DNA from: RGIG990 sp045589455
GTDB taxonomy: Bacteria; Verrucomicrobiota; Kiritimatiellia; RFP12; UBA3636
Direction of reading: 5' to 3'
Length of the DNA: 12,456 bases
NCBI GenBank assembly: GCA_045589455.1
Contig: JAZNPC010000011.1
Coordinates: 1-12,456 of the forward strand
Shown: positions 5,343 to 12,325 of the stretch, piece after piece
Layout of the letters: every line of letters starts with the position of its first letter
Numbering within the stretch: position 1 is the stretch's first letter
Position numbers and translations under genes: made by a program
Notes under the pieces: generated by a model
What the model was told of the DNA's origin: nothing
Databases searched by the model: none
What the model saw: only the letters and a program-made list of their open reading frames with translations

Positions 5343-7751
5343 ATGAAATTACCAATTAGCTGGTTAGCAGAATACATTGACATTTCTGATTTGTCTGTTC
5401 AAGAGCTTGCAGATAGAATAACATTTGCAGGTATTGAGATTGAGGGTGTTGAGCAGGTAGGTCCTTGCTTTGACAACATTGTTGTAGCAGAGGTTCGCGA
5501 GTGCGTTGATCATCCAAATTCAGACCATCTTCATGTTACAAAGGTATGGGACGGGGAGAATGAGTATCAGGTTGTTTGCGGTGCACCAAACTGCCGCGCA
5601 GGCCTAATCACACCACTTGCACGCATTGGTGCAATCGTTCCTGATGGAAAGTTTGAGATTAAGAAGGGTAAGCTACGTGGCGTTGAGTCCTTTGGTATGC
5701 TTTGCTCAGCACGTGAGCTAATGCTTTCAGGTGATCATGATGGAATCATGGAGCTAGACCCAGCTCTAAAGCCAGGCACACCATTGTCTGATTTGTATGG
5801 CTCTTCTGAGACAGTATTTGATGTTGAAATCACATGGAACCGCCCAGATTGCTTGTCAATCATCGGTATCGCACGTGAGTTCGCTGCAATTCTTGGCCGC
5901 CCACTAAAGCTTCCGGAGGTAGATTTCCCTGTGGTAGAAGCTAAGGCAGCAGATTTGTGCAGCGTAAAGATTGAAAATGCAGTAAATTGCCCTAACTACA
6001 CAGCTCGCGTGCTTCCACATGTTGAGCGTTTGCCAAGCCCAGAGTTTATGCGTAAGCGCCTAGAGCTTTGCGGTCAGCGTTCTATTGATGTTGTTGTTGA
6101 CGTATCCAACTACGTAATGCTTGAGTGTGGTCAGCCTTTGCACACCTTTGATTATGAGTGCGTAAAGGATCATTCAATTATCGTTCGCAATGCAGCTGAG
6201 GGTGAGAAAATTAAGACTCTTGATGATGTTGAGCGCACACTTGATGCTTCAATGCTTCTAATTACAGATCCAGCTGGTCCATTGGCAGTTGCTGGTGTAA
6301 TGGGTGGCGAGGGCAGTCAGATTCGTGAAAACACAAGCTCTGTGCTTCTAGAGGCAGCAAGCTTCTATGCTCCATCTATTAAGTACACTGCCACAAAGCT
6401 AGAGCTTCGCACCGAGTCTTCTCATCGCTATGAGCGTGGTGTTGATCCATTCCTAACAGATTGGGCTAGCCGCCGTGCTTGCCACCTACTAGCAAAGTAT
6501 GCAAATGCCACAGTTGCTGAGGGTGTGGTGAGTGTTGATTCTCGCCCAGCTGAGCCAATGCGCGTTGCATTGCGTCATGCTCGCGTAAATGCTGTTATCG
6601 GTATGGAAATTCCTGTAGAGCAGCAGGTTGGCATTCTAACCTCACTTGCTTTTGAAATTGAGAGTCAGACTCCTGAGGTAACAACCTTCAAGGTTCCAAC
6701 CTATCGCGTTGATGTAGATTGTGAGGCTGATTTAATTGAAGAGATTGCTCGTATGAACGGCTTGGATGCACTTCCTGATGTGCTACCAGCAACAACAATT
6801 GTTCCTACAGCAGATGATTCTGCTATTCGCGCAGCAAGCCTATGCCGCCGCACACTTTGTCAGCTAGGCTTCACAGAAATTTTGAACTATAGCTTTACTG
6901 CTCCAGCAATACTAGACGCATTCCAGCCATCAACAGCTGATTCTCGTATTGTGCTTCCAAACCCAGTGAGCGCAGATCATTCTGTAATGCGTGACTCTTT
7001 AATTCCACAGATGCTTGATATCATGTCATACAATAATTCACATGGTAATCAGACAGCAAGCCTCTTTGAGATGGGCCGTGTATTCTTTAAGGATGCAAAG
7101 GGCACATATTCTGAGGAGGATCGTGTTTGCGTTGGTTTGATGGGCTATGCTGGCCGTGCAGCAACAGATTGTGTTCGCCCAGTTGAATCTAGTGAAGCAA
7201 TCTTGTGGCTAAAGGGTGCTCTAGAGAGCCTAACATATCGCCTACACACACCACCTATGACAATGAAGGCAGCAGATATTGAGGGCTTTGATAAGGGCTG
7301 TGCAGCTATCATTGTTATCGCTGGCCGCCCAGCAGGTGTAATTGGTTTAATCAATTCGGATGTTCGCAAGAAGCGTCGCATCATGTCACCACTAGTAATT
7401 GCTGAGCTAAAGCGCTCTGTGCTTTTGACAAACGCATTCAAGGTAGTAAATGCAAAGGATGTTCCAATGTTCCCAGCAACTACTCGTGATATTGCACTAA
7501 TCAGTGGTGCCGGCGTAACACATGAGCAGCTAGTTCAGGTAATGAAGAAGGCTGGTCCTGCAGAGCTAACAGGAATTACATTGTTCGATATCTTCAAGGA
7601 TAAGAAGCTAAATGGTCGCACCTCATTAGCATATAGCCTAGAGTTCCGTTCTCCAGAGCGTACACTTAAGGACGATGAGGTAAATGCAGCACTTGATAAG
7701 ATTAAGGCAGCATTGAAGGCAAAGCTTCAGGTTGAAATCCGCGGCGAATAA
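5343..7751 (+). CDS. pheT: Phenylalanine--tRNA ligase beta subunit
   Basis: PheT is the large non-catalytic and editing subunit that pairs with PheS. At 802 residues it is full length for the bacterial type. In order: the N-terminal segment (MKLPISWLAEYI), an EMAP/OB-fold tRNA-binding domain at about 40-150 (HPNSDHLHVTKV, 57-68), the B3/4 editing region (GQRSIDVVVDVSNYVMLECG; GVMGGEGSQI), the B5 DNA-binding-like domain (FKVPTYRVDVDCEADLIEEI), the catalytic-like core, and a C-terminal anticodon-binding FDX-ACB domain at about 705-798 (FPATTRDIAL; FRSPERTLKDDEV). All expected parts are present with no gap. An AGGA ribosome binding site lies 7 bases before the ATG. It is cotranscribed with pheS and closed by the terminator at 7761. 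Confidence 0.98.
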   Translation: MKLPISWLAEYIDISDLSVQELADRITFAGIEIEGVEQVGPCFDNIVVAEVRECVDHPNSDHLHVTKVWDGENEYQVVCGAPNCRAGLITPLARIGAIVPDGKFEIKKGKLRGVESFGMLCSARELMLSGDHDGIMELDPALKPGTPLSDLYGSSETVFDVEITWNRPDCLSIIGIAREFAAILGRPLKLPEVDFPVVEAKAADLCSVKIENAVNCPNYTARVLPHVERLPSPEFMRKRLELCGQRSIDVVVDVSNYVMLECGQPLHTFDYECVKDHSIIVRNAAEGEKIKTLDDVERTLDASMLLITDPAGPLAVAGVMGGEGSQIRENTSSVLLEAASFYAPSIKYTATKLELRTESSHRYERGVDPFLTDWASRRACHLLAKYANATVAEGVVSVDSRPAEPMRVALRHARVNAVIGMEIPVEQQVGILTSLAFEIESQTPEVTTFKVPTYRVDVDCEADLIEEIARMNGLDALPDVLPATTIVPTADDSAIRAASLCRRTLCQLGFTEILNYSFTAPAILDAFQPSTADSRIVLPNPVSADHSVMRDSLIPQMLDIMSYNNSHGNQTASLFEMGRVFFKDAKGTYSEEDRVCVGLMGYAGRAATDCVRPVESSEAILWLKGALESLTYRLHTPPMTMKAADIEGFDKGCAAIIVIAGRPAGVIGLINSDVRKKRRIMSPLVIAELKRSVLLTNAFKVVNAKDVPMFPATTRDIALISGAGVTHEQLVQVMKKAGPAELTGITLFDIFKDKKLNGRTSLAYSLEFRSPERTLKDDEVNAALDKIKAALKAKLQVEIRGE

Positions 7752-7760
7752 TTCCTGAAT

Positions 7761-7801
7761 AAAATTGGTGTCGGTTAGAAAAATTGGCCGACGCCAATTT
7801 T
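7761..7801 (+). terminator. Terminator of the pheST operon
   Basis: AAAATTGGTGTCGG (7761-7774) pairs with 7788-7801 along 14 positions with one G-U pair, around a 13-base loop. The A-rich 5' arm and T-rich 3' arm mean it could work in both directions. It lies 10 bases after pheT. Confidence 0.88.
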
Positions 7802-7844
7802 CTGCAAAAAGCGTAATTTTTGAATTTTTAAAGGAGTAATAAAA

Positions 7845-8807
7845 ATGAAGGTTCTTGTAACAGGTAGTGCTGGCTTTATTGGTATGCATTTGTGCAAGCG
7901 TTTGATTTCTCAAGGCCACGAGGTTGTGGGCTTGGACAATTTCAATAGTTATTACTCTGTGGCTCTTAAGGAGGCACGCAACGCTGAACTTGAGGCGCTT
8001 CCTTCTGGCTTTAAATTAGCTCGAATGGATTTGTGTGAAAAGCAAGCATTAGAGGAGCTTTTTGCAAAGGAAAAATTTGATGTTGTTTGCAATTTAGCAG
8101 CACAGGCAGGTGTTCGTTATTCTTTAACAAATCCAGACGTTTATGTTAAGAGTAATCTAGAAGGCTTTGTAAATATTCTAGAGTGCTGCCGCCATTATTC
8201 TGTTCCAAAGCTAGTGTATGCATCAAGCTCAAGCGTGTATGGTGGAAACACAAAAATTCCATTTGCAGAGACAGATAAGGTTGATAATCCAGTAAGCCTA
8301 TACGCTGCCACAAAGAAGGCAAATGAGCTAATGGCTCACACCTATAGCCACCTTTTTGGTGTACAGACAATAGGTTTAAGATTCTTTACCGTTTATGGTC
8401 CATGGGGTCGCCCAGATATGGCAATGTGGCTATTTACAGATGCAATGCTTGCGGGTAAGCCAATTAAGGTATTTAATCACGGAAATATGATGCGTGATTT
8501 TACATACATTGATGACATTGTTTCTGGTGTTGTTGCTTGTATTGAATCAACAAATCTTTCTAAGTATGAGCTATTTAATATTGGTAATTGCCACTCAGAA
8601 AAGCTAATGCATTTGATTGAGGTGCTTGGCGATGCGCTTGGAATTAAGCCAGAGATGGAAATGCTACCAATGCAGCCAGGTGATGTTCCAGCAACCTATG
8701 CTGATATTACAGCAATAAGCGAGAAGCTTGGCTTTAAGCCAACGACTCTTATTGAGACAGGTATTCCAAAGTTTGTTGAATGGTACAAAAAGTATCATAA
8801 CATTTAA
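7845..8807 (+). CDS. NAD-dependent sugar epimerase, probably UDP-glucuronate 4-epimerase
   Basis: This is a 320-residue extended short-chain dehydrogenase/reductase. The N-terminal Rossmann motif TGSAGFIG (6-13) and Asp31 bind NAD. The catalytic set is a Ser in YASSSSVYGG (125-134), with Tyr153 and Lys157 in YAATK. NLAAQAGVRYS (83-93) and RFFTVYGPWGRPDMA (179-193) are characteristic of the UDP-GlcA 4-epimerase (GAE/CapI-like) branch, which interconverts UDP-glucuronate and UDP-galacturonate for capsule, O-antigen or exopolysaccharide. No other polysaccharide gene is in view, so the pathway is inferred from the protein only; other UDP-sugar epimerases remain possible. The start is fixed by a strong AAGGAG site (7831-7836). 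The gene begins its own unit after the pheT terminator; no consensus promoter was found in the short gap. The methyltransferase gene follows after 24 bases. Confidence 0.88.
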   Translation: MKVLVTGSAGFIGMHLCKRLISQGHEVVGLDNFNSYYSVALKEARNAELEALPSGFKLARMDLCEKQALEELFAKEKFDVVCNLAAQAGVRYSLTNPDVYVKSNLEGFVNILECCRHYSVPKLVYASSSSVYGGNTKIPFAETDKVDNPVSLYAATKKANELMAHTYSHLFGVQTIGLRFFTVYGPWGRPDMAMWLFTDAMLAGKPIKVFNHGNMMRDFTYIDDIVSGVVACIESTNLSKYELFNIGNCHSEKLMHLIEVLGDALGIKPEMEMLPMQPGDVPATYADITAISEKLGFKPTTLIETGIPKFVEWYKKYHNI

Positions 8808-8831
8808 TTCTATTCTTTAGGAATTTTATCA

Positions 8832-9632
8832 ATGGCCTTAGATAATGTCGTGGTTGTATTAGTGGGAACACTATATGGTGGCAATGTGGGTAGTACTTGT
8901 CGTGCCATGGCAAATATGGGTATTAAGCATCTAAGGTTGGTTAATCCTCGTGAGACAATTGAGTGGGAGGATGCCACACGTATGGCATGTCATGCATTGC
9001 CAATTCTTGAAGCACGTGAGCATTTTACAAGTCTAGAGGAAGCTGTTTCAGATTGTGTTGCAGTTGTAGGAACAACTGCACGTCAGGGCTTGTATCGCCA
9101 GCATGCACTTTCCCCACGAGAGCAAGCACCGAAGCTTTTGCAGTTAGCAGAGCAAGGTAAAGTGGCGCTTGTATTTGGACGTGAGGATAAAGGACTCCTC
9201 AATGACGAGGTGTCTCTTTGCTCTCATCTTGTGCAAATTCCAACAGATAGCGAATATTCTTCTCTTAATCTCTCTCAAGCGGTGATGGTTTTATGCTATG
9301 AGTTGTTTGCAACTCGTAATGTCTATGAGCCAATTCAAGAAAAGTCAGAGCTAGCTCCTGCACAAATGCGCAATCGTATGTTTGATATGTGGCGAGAGCT
9401 TCTTCTACATATTGGATTTATGGAAGAGAAGAAGGCTGAGCACATGATGGCTGGAATAAACCGCATTTTTTCTCGTGGTGCTCTTACTATGAATGATGTA
9501 AATATCATGATGGGAATTGTTCGTCAGACATATTGGGCCGTAGATCACGATAAGCATAATCGCACAGCACAGAGAGAAAAAAAACAACTAGAACAACAAG
9601 ATCAATGCGCGGAGGAGGCATCTAATGCTTAG
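8832..9632 (+). CDS. trmJ: TrmJ-like tRNA (cytidine/uridine-32) 2'-O-methyltransferase, SpoU/TrmH family
   Basis: The 266-residue protein is a SPOUT-class RNA methyltransferase with the deep trefoil knot signature. Motif 1 is LYGGNVGSTCRAMANMG (14-30), with the conserved Asn18 and Arg24. Motif 2 is LVFGREDKGLLNDEV (113-127). Motif 3 is IPTDSEYSSLNLSQAV (136-151). TrmJ uses SAM to methylate the ribose at position 32 of the tRNA anticodon loop. Order and spacing of motifs fit TrmJ (LasT/YfhQ group) better than TrmH or RlmB, which have other N-terminal regions. Residues from about 170 form the C-terminal extension that contributes to tRNA recognition in TrmJ. The tail is Lys/Glu/Gln-rich and probably flexible. 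A weak AGGA precedes the ATG. Its end overlaps the permease start by 8 bases. Confidence 0.88.
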   Translation: MALDNVVVVLVGTLYGGNVGSTCRAMANMGIKHLRLVNPRETIEWEDATRMACHALPILEAREHFTSLEEAVSDCVAVVGTTARQGLYRQHALSPREQAPKLLQLAEQGKVALVFGREDKGLLNDEVSLCSHLVQIPTDSEYSSLNLSQAVMVLCYELFATRNVYEPIQEKSELAPAQMRNRMFDMWRELLLHIGFMEEKKAEHMMAGINRIFSRGALTMNDVNIMMGIVRQTYWAVDHDKHNRTAQREKKQLEQQDQCAEEASNA

Positions 9633-10614
9633 ACGTTTATTTGTAGTAATGTATGCAACTCTTCGTGAGGGACTTCAGCAGCCCATTTGTATGCTATTAA
9701 CACTTACAATGCTTGTATTAACTCTTCTTCAACCAATTGTTCAATTACATACCTTTGGTGAGCCAGGCAGATTAGTTCGTGATGGTGGATTTGGATTCCA
9801 GCTTATTTTTGGATTATTAATTGTTGTGTTTACTGCCGGTTTTACTTTAAGTAATGAACTAAGAAGTGGGACTGCTGCCGCGTCATTTGTTAAACCAATT
9901 TCTAGGGCAGAATTTTTTGTTGGTAAGCTTCTAGGAGTGCTTGGAGTTTTAGTATTGTTTTGGATTTGTTCTATATTTGCTATTTTAATTGCAGAGCGTG
10001 CATCAGAGCGTTTTGTAGAAAATTCTCGCATTTTAGGATATGTTAGAGATTCGAATGCTGCACTGCTTGGATTGTGTGTACCTCTAATCGCATTGTTTTT
10101 TTCGGCAATAATGAATTTTTATAAGCATATGCGTATAGGTATCGTCTTTTTTATTACTTCTATCGTGCTTTATTCTTTATTATTTATATATTTAGGATTG
10201 TATTCTTACGATAGATTTTGGCATGGTTTTACCTCTGAATTTGCAATATACTATGATTTTCGAATACTAAAGGTTGGCTTTTTGTTGCTTTTATTGCTTA
10301 GCTGTTTTACAACTATGGCTGTAGCACTTACAACTAGATTAAAAACGGGTGGTGCGCTAGCAATATGCTTTATACTTTTTTCTTTTGGATTCTTTATTGA
10401 TTTGATGTTAGATGCAGGAACTTTTGGTTGGTTAATTGGAAATGTGCTTTCATTGATTACACCGAATGTACAAAATTATTGGCTACCGGATGCTTTAGGC
10501 AATGGGGGAACAATTTCTCTAAAATATTGCCTTTCTGCTACTATAAATACCATCCTTTATATTTTATTTTACAGCTTTATTGGGATAACATTCCTTCGTT
10601 CTAAAGATGTATAA
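9625..10614 (+). CDS. ABC-2-type transporter permease without an adjacent ATPase
   Basis: This is a 329-residue membrane protein with about seven to eight hydrophobic segments, at roughly 21-40, 57-75, 102-123, 146-164, 172-193, 216-236, 245-262 and 307-324. After the second segment comes NELRSGTAAASFVKPISRAE (77-96) followed by FFVGK, the E-x-GT-KPISR-FF-GK pattern of ABC-2 permeases of the NatB/gliding-motility type. Such permeases export lipids, polysaccharides, ions or drugs together with a separate ATPase. None is encoded here, so the partner must lie elsewhere or has been lost; the cargo is unknown. The ATG lies inside the end of the methyltransferase gene, and the GGAGGAGG stretch just upstream (9611-9618) is its ribosome binding site, so the two are probably coupled. 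The C-terminus FLRSKDV looks natural, so the protein is probably complete although insertion-sequence debris begins directly downstream. Confidence 0.8.
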   Translation: MLRRLFVVMYATLREGLQQPICMLLTLTMLVLTLLQPIVQLHTFGEPGRLVRDGGFGFQLIFGLLIVVFTAGFTLSNELRSGTAAASFVKPISRAEFFVGKLLGVLGVLVLFWICSIFAILIAERASERFVENSRILGYVRDSNAALLGLCVPLIALFFSAIMNFYKHMRIGIVFFITSIVLYSLLFIYLGLYSYDRFWHGFTSEFAIYYDFRILKVGFLLLLLLSCFTTMAVALTTRLKTGGALAICFILFSFGFFIDLMLDAGTFGWLIGNVLSLITPNVQNYWLPDALGNGGTISLKYCLSATINTILYILFYSFIGITFLRSKDV

Positions 10615-10781
10615 GGGGTACTTCTGAGTTTTACCAAATCAGCCCAAAATTGAACCATTGAATACTAATTCTTCCTATGTGATGGGTTAAATGACGCTGG
10701 CTCCTGCCTAAGGATTATGAGGAGGCAAGCGTGATACACTTGATGGTTGTTTAACGGATAAATAACAATTAAGCGCACATA
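10615..10781. other. Non-coding spacer between the permease gene and the insertion-sequence remnant
   Basis: No ORF, promoter or recognisable RNA gene was identified here. The main content is the imperfect inverted repeat at 10686-10755, described separately. The left part contains AGGGGTA at 10614-10620, which is the exact complement-reverse of TACCCCT at 11694-11700 near the other edge of the remnant. Seven bases without a target duplication are too little to call element ends. Confidence 0.4.
10686..10755. repeat. Imperfect inverted repeat / structured spacer
   Basis: GTTAAATGAC (10686-10695) pairs with GTTGTTTAAC (10746-10755) at 8 of 10 positions. GCTGGCTCCT (10696-10705) pairs with AGGAGGCAAGC (10720-10730) with one bulged base and one mismatch. 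The unpaired side segment at 10731-10745 interrupts the 3' side. The total fold is a long bulged stem without a T-tract. It may be an element end, a fragment of a structured RNA, or decay product. Confidence 0.45.
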
Positions 10782-10788
10782 TGTCCTA

Positions 10789-10811
10789 GTTTGTCAAATA
10801 GAAAGGACACT
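10789..10811. repeat. Insertion-sequence end-like direct repeat, copy 1
   Basis: GTTTGTCAAATA-GAAA-GGACACT. It recurs 47 bases downstream with a 2-base length difference in the middle. The transposase stop codon (10794-10796) lies inside it. Overlapping it, TGTCCT (10782-10787) and AGGACA (10804-10809) form a small inverted repeat. Confidence 0.65.
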
Positions 10812-11702
10812 CGCGAGATAATATGGTGGAGTTTGGTTTGTCAAATACTGGACACTTGCTTCCATTTCTTCTTTGCTAATAAGCATTTTGCATGGGCAGA
10901 AAAAGTTACGAAAATCAGACCATTCATCACAAAGAACAATTAATTCTTCGAGCAAGGCATAGTTGTCTAATCTTATTTCACCAAATAATTGTCTTCCACA
11001 TGAACAACTGTTTTTCCTCTCTACATACGCATTGTCATTGCATTTCCTAGGACGAGAGCTCCACACATATGGGGCATTTATCTTTTTTCCTAAGTAAGCA
11101 AGAACATGGTGATTAAGAATTTCACCTCCATTATCACAATGGATTGCTTTAATTGGGAAAGGTATTTTTGTCTCAATGTGTTTTAAAGCTACTAATGTTG
11201 CTTCTCTTTCTCTACTCCATGTTGGAGAAAGATTTGTCCATTGTGTCTTTCTGTCGGTACTATCCAATATCCAAAAGAAGTTATCTGAAGCAATTCCTCC
11301 ACCTAATGCAAAAGTGTCTATTTGAATATCTCCAGGAGGAACATTACAAGCCATAATTGTCTCGCCAGATGCATGATGGATATTTTTCTTTATCTTATTC
11401 TCTGCACTTCGTCCAGATCTTTTATTACCTTTTGACCAGCCGGGTTTGTTACGATCATATTCTTTTATAAATCTAGAAATAGTACTTTCACTTACATTCA
11501 GTAATTGTTCTTTTGTTTTTTTATCTATACATGCGATTGTTGTATCATATTCATAAACCCAAACCACCATATTTGCTTTAAAATAAGGTGCACAAGGGCA
11601 CCCACATTCATACCATATGCTAATGAGTGTTCTTGCAAAAACATCATCATTATATGTTTTCCCTCTTCCTTTATAATCTCGAAACTGTCTAATTACCCCT
11701 AC
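10794..11702 (-). pseudogene. DDE transposase with integrase catalytic core, lacking its 5' end
   Basis: The first ATG in frame (11570) gives 258 residues, but the frame stays open 44 codons further upstream to 11702 and reads like family sequence (VIRQFRDYKGRGKTYNDD, then FARTLISIWYECGCPCAPYF). A TGA stands at 11703-11705. No ATG, GTG, TTG or CTG occurs in the extension, and the N-terminal ~60-80 residues usual in this family are missing, so the gene is 5'-truncated. Numbering from the ATG, a helix-turn-helix (LLNVSESTISRFIKEY) is followed by a complete catalytic triad: Asp85, Asp146 (HCDNGGE) and Glu184 (YVERKN), with 37 residues between the last two. The C-terminus is also short, diverging after LISKEE. 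Transposition would need SSRP-x-NDN-type core contacts, which are present, but expression is doubtful. It might alternatively be reported as an intact 258-residue ORF at 10794-11570. Confidence 0.7.
10836..10856. repeat. Insertion-sequence end-like direct repeat, copy 2
   Basis: GTTTGTCAAATA-CT-GGACACT. This second copy lies inside the transposase frame and encodes its residues just after ISKEEME, where the protein departs from the usual family C-terminus. Confidence 0.65.
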
Positions 11703-11749
11703 TCATTTAATTATGCAATTTTCCGTGTAAGAAATTTTCAATAATAACA

Positions 11750-11779
11750 TTGACGATGTTGTTTAATGTTTGGTAAAAT
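11750..11779 (+). promoter_or_regulatory. Promoter of the lipoprotein gene, with a small dyad at the -35 box
   Basis: TTGACG (11750-11755) and TAAAAT (11774-11779) are separated by 18 bases. A short palindrome, AACAT (11746-11750) and ATGTT (11756-11760), straddles the -35 box and could be a regulator site, but 5-base arms may be chance. The leader to the ATG is about 55 bases and very AT-rich. Confidence 0.6.
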
Positions 11780-11842
11780 GTAAAAAATTTTGATAACATA
11801 AATTTAATTGATTAGTAAAATTATTTATTAAGAAAGGAAAAT

Positions 11843-12268
11843 ATGAAAAAAAGAACTATATTTGTTGCATTAGTAGCAGTTTGTGCTATGATGGTTGTTG
11901 TTGGATGCTCTGATTCAAAGAAGACTGGGTCATCTAAGTCAAGCAAGTCAATTGAGATAGCTAAACCAGAACCAGTTGTTGCTCTAGAGAAATGGCTAGA
12001 TGCTATTTTGGATTATGATTTAGAAGGTGCAAATAAATATTCCACTGAACAATCAGAAGAGATGAACACACTTCTTATTTTTGCTCTAATGGCTGATGAA
12101 GGAGAAGAGTCAGAAGGAGTGGCAGAAGAATTCAAGTCAGACGTTGAAGAAATGATAGAGAATGGTTGTGAAATTGATGGAAGTGTAGCTTACATTGGTA
12201 ATGACGAAGAAGGAATTCCCTTAGTAAAAGAAGATGGTCAATGGAAGGTAGATATAACAAAGGAATAA
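11843..12268 (+). CDS. Small acidic lipoprotein, DUF4878-like (NTF2-like fold)
   Basis: The 141-residue protein starts with a classical lipoprotein signal: MKKR, a hydrophobic stretch, then VVVG before Cys22, where signal peptidase II would cut and the lipid be attached. A Ser/Lys-rich linker (about 23-37) tethers the globular part. The mature domain begins EPVVALEKWLDAILDYDLEGANKY and ends GIPLVKEDGQWKVDITKE, the pattern of DUF4878 and related NTF2-like lipoproteins. In these an N-terminal helix with a 'size and duty' stretch precedes a beta-sheet ending in W-K-V. No catalytic residues are known for this group and the function is unknown. The middle is highly acidic (EGEESEGVAEEF). AAAGGA lies at 11833-11838 before the ATG. 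It has its own promoter and terminator and so is a single-gene unit, located between an insertion-sequence remnant and a group II intron. Confidence 0.85.
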   Translation: MKKRTIFVALVAVCAMMVVVGCSDSKKTGSSKSSKSIEIAKPEPVVALEKWLDAILDYDLEGANKYSTEQSEEMNTLLIFALMADEGEESEGVAEEFKSDVEEMIENGCEIDGSVAYIGNDEEGIPLVKEDGQWKVDITKE

Positions 12269-12289
12269 TCTGCATATTATCTTCTAGAT

Positions 12290-12323
12290 AAAAAAGGAAT
12301 CATGGAAACATGATTCCTTTTTT
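12290..12323 (+). terminator. Strong rho-independent terminator of the lipoprotein gene
   Basis: A perfect 15-bp stem pairs 12290-12304 (AAAAAAGGAATCATG) with 12309-12323 around a GAAA tetraloop. The 3' arm ends in six T residues, so the stem is also preceded by six A and may work from both sides. It lies 22 bases past the stop codon. Confidence 0.93.
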
Positions 12324-12325
12324 AT

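Larger units (their letters stand above)
10782..11702 (-). mobile_element. Insertion-sequence remnant with DDE (integrase-core) transposase, 5'-truncated
   Basis: The remnant consists of the minus-strand transposase frame plus end-like repeats just beyond its 3' end. The left side carries two direct copies of a GTTTGTCAAAT...GGACACT motif (10789-10811 and 10836-10856), which resemble the TGTCC/TTTGACAA terminal sequences of IS481-like and related elements. No matching inverted copy is found on the right (11571-11842), and the transposase has no start codon. The element was therefore probably cut off at its 5' side near 11702. Confidence 0.6.

Noticed and set aside
7638..7919. Minus-strand ORF spanning the end of pheT and the start of the epimerase.
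   Set aside because: It crosses the pheST terminator and two well-supported genes on the other strand, and the peptide resembles nothing.
10686..10755. Integron attC site because of GTTAAAT and GTTTAAC.
   Set aside because: The order GTTRRRY then RYYYAAC is the reverse of an attC site on either strand, and no integrase or cassette is present.
10614..11700. AGGGGTA (10614-10620) and TACCCCT (11694-11700) as terminal inverted repeats of an insertion sequence.
   Set aside because: Only seven bases match, similarity stops abruptly beyond them, no target duplication flanks them, and the transposase still has no start inside those limits.
11505..11744. Plus-strand ORF of 79 codons opposite the transposase.
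   Set aside because: It is antisense to the transposase frame, is Cys/Ile/Phe-rich in an unnatural way and has no ribosome binding site.
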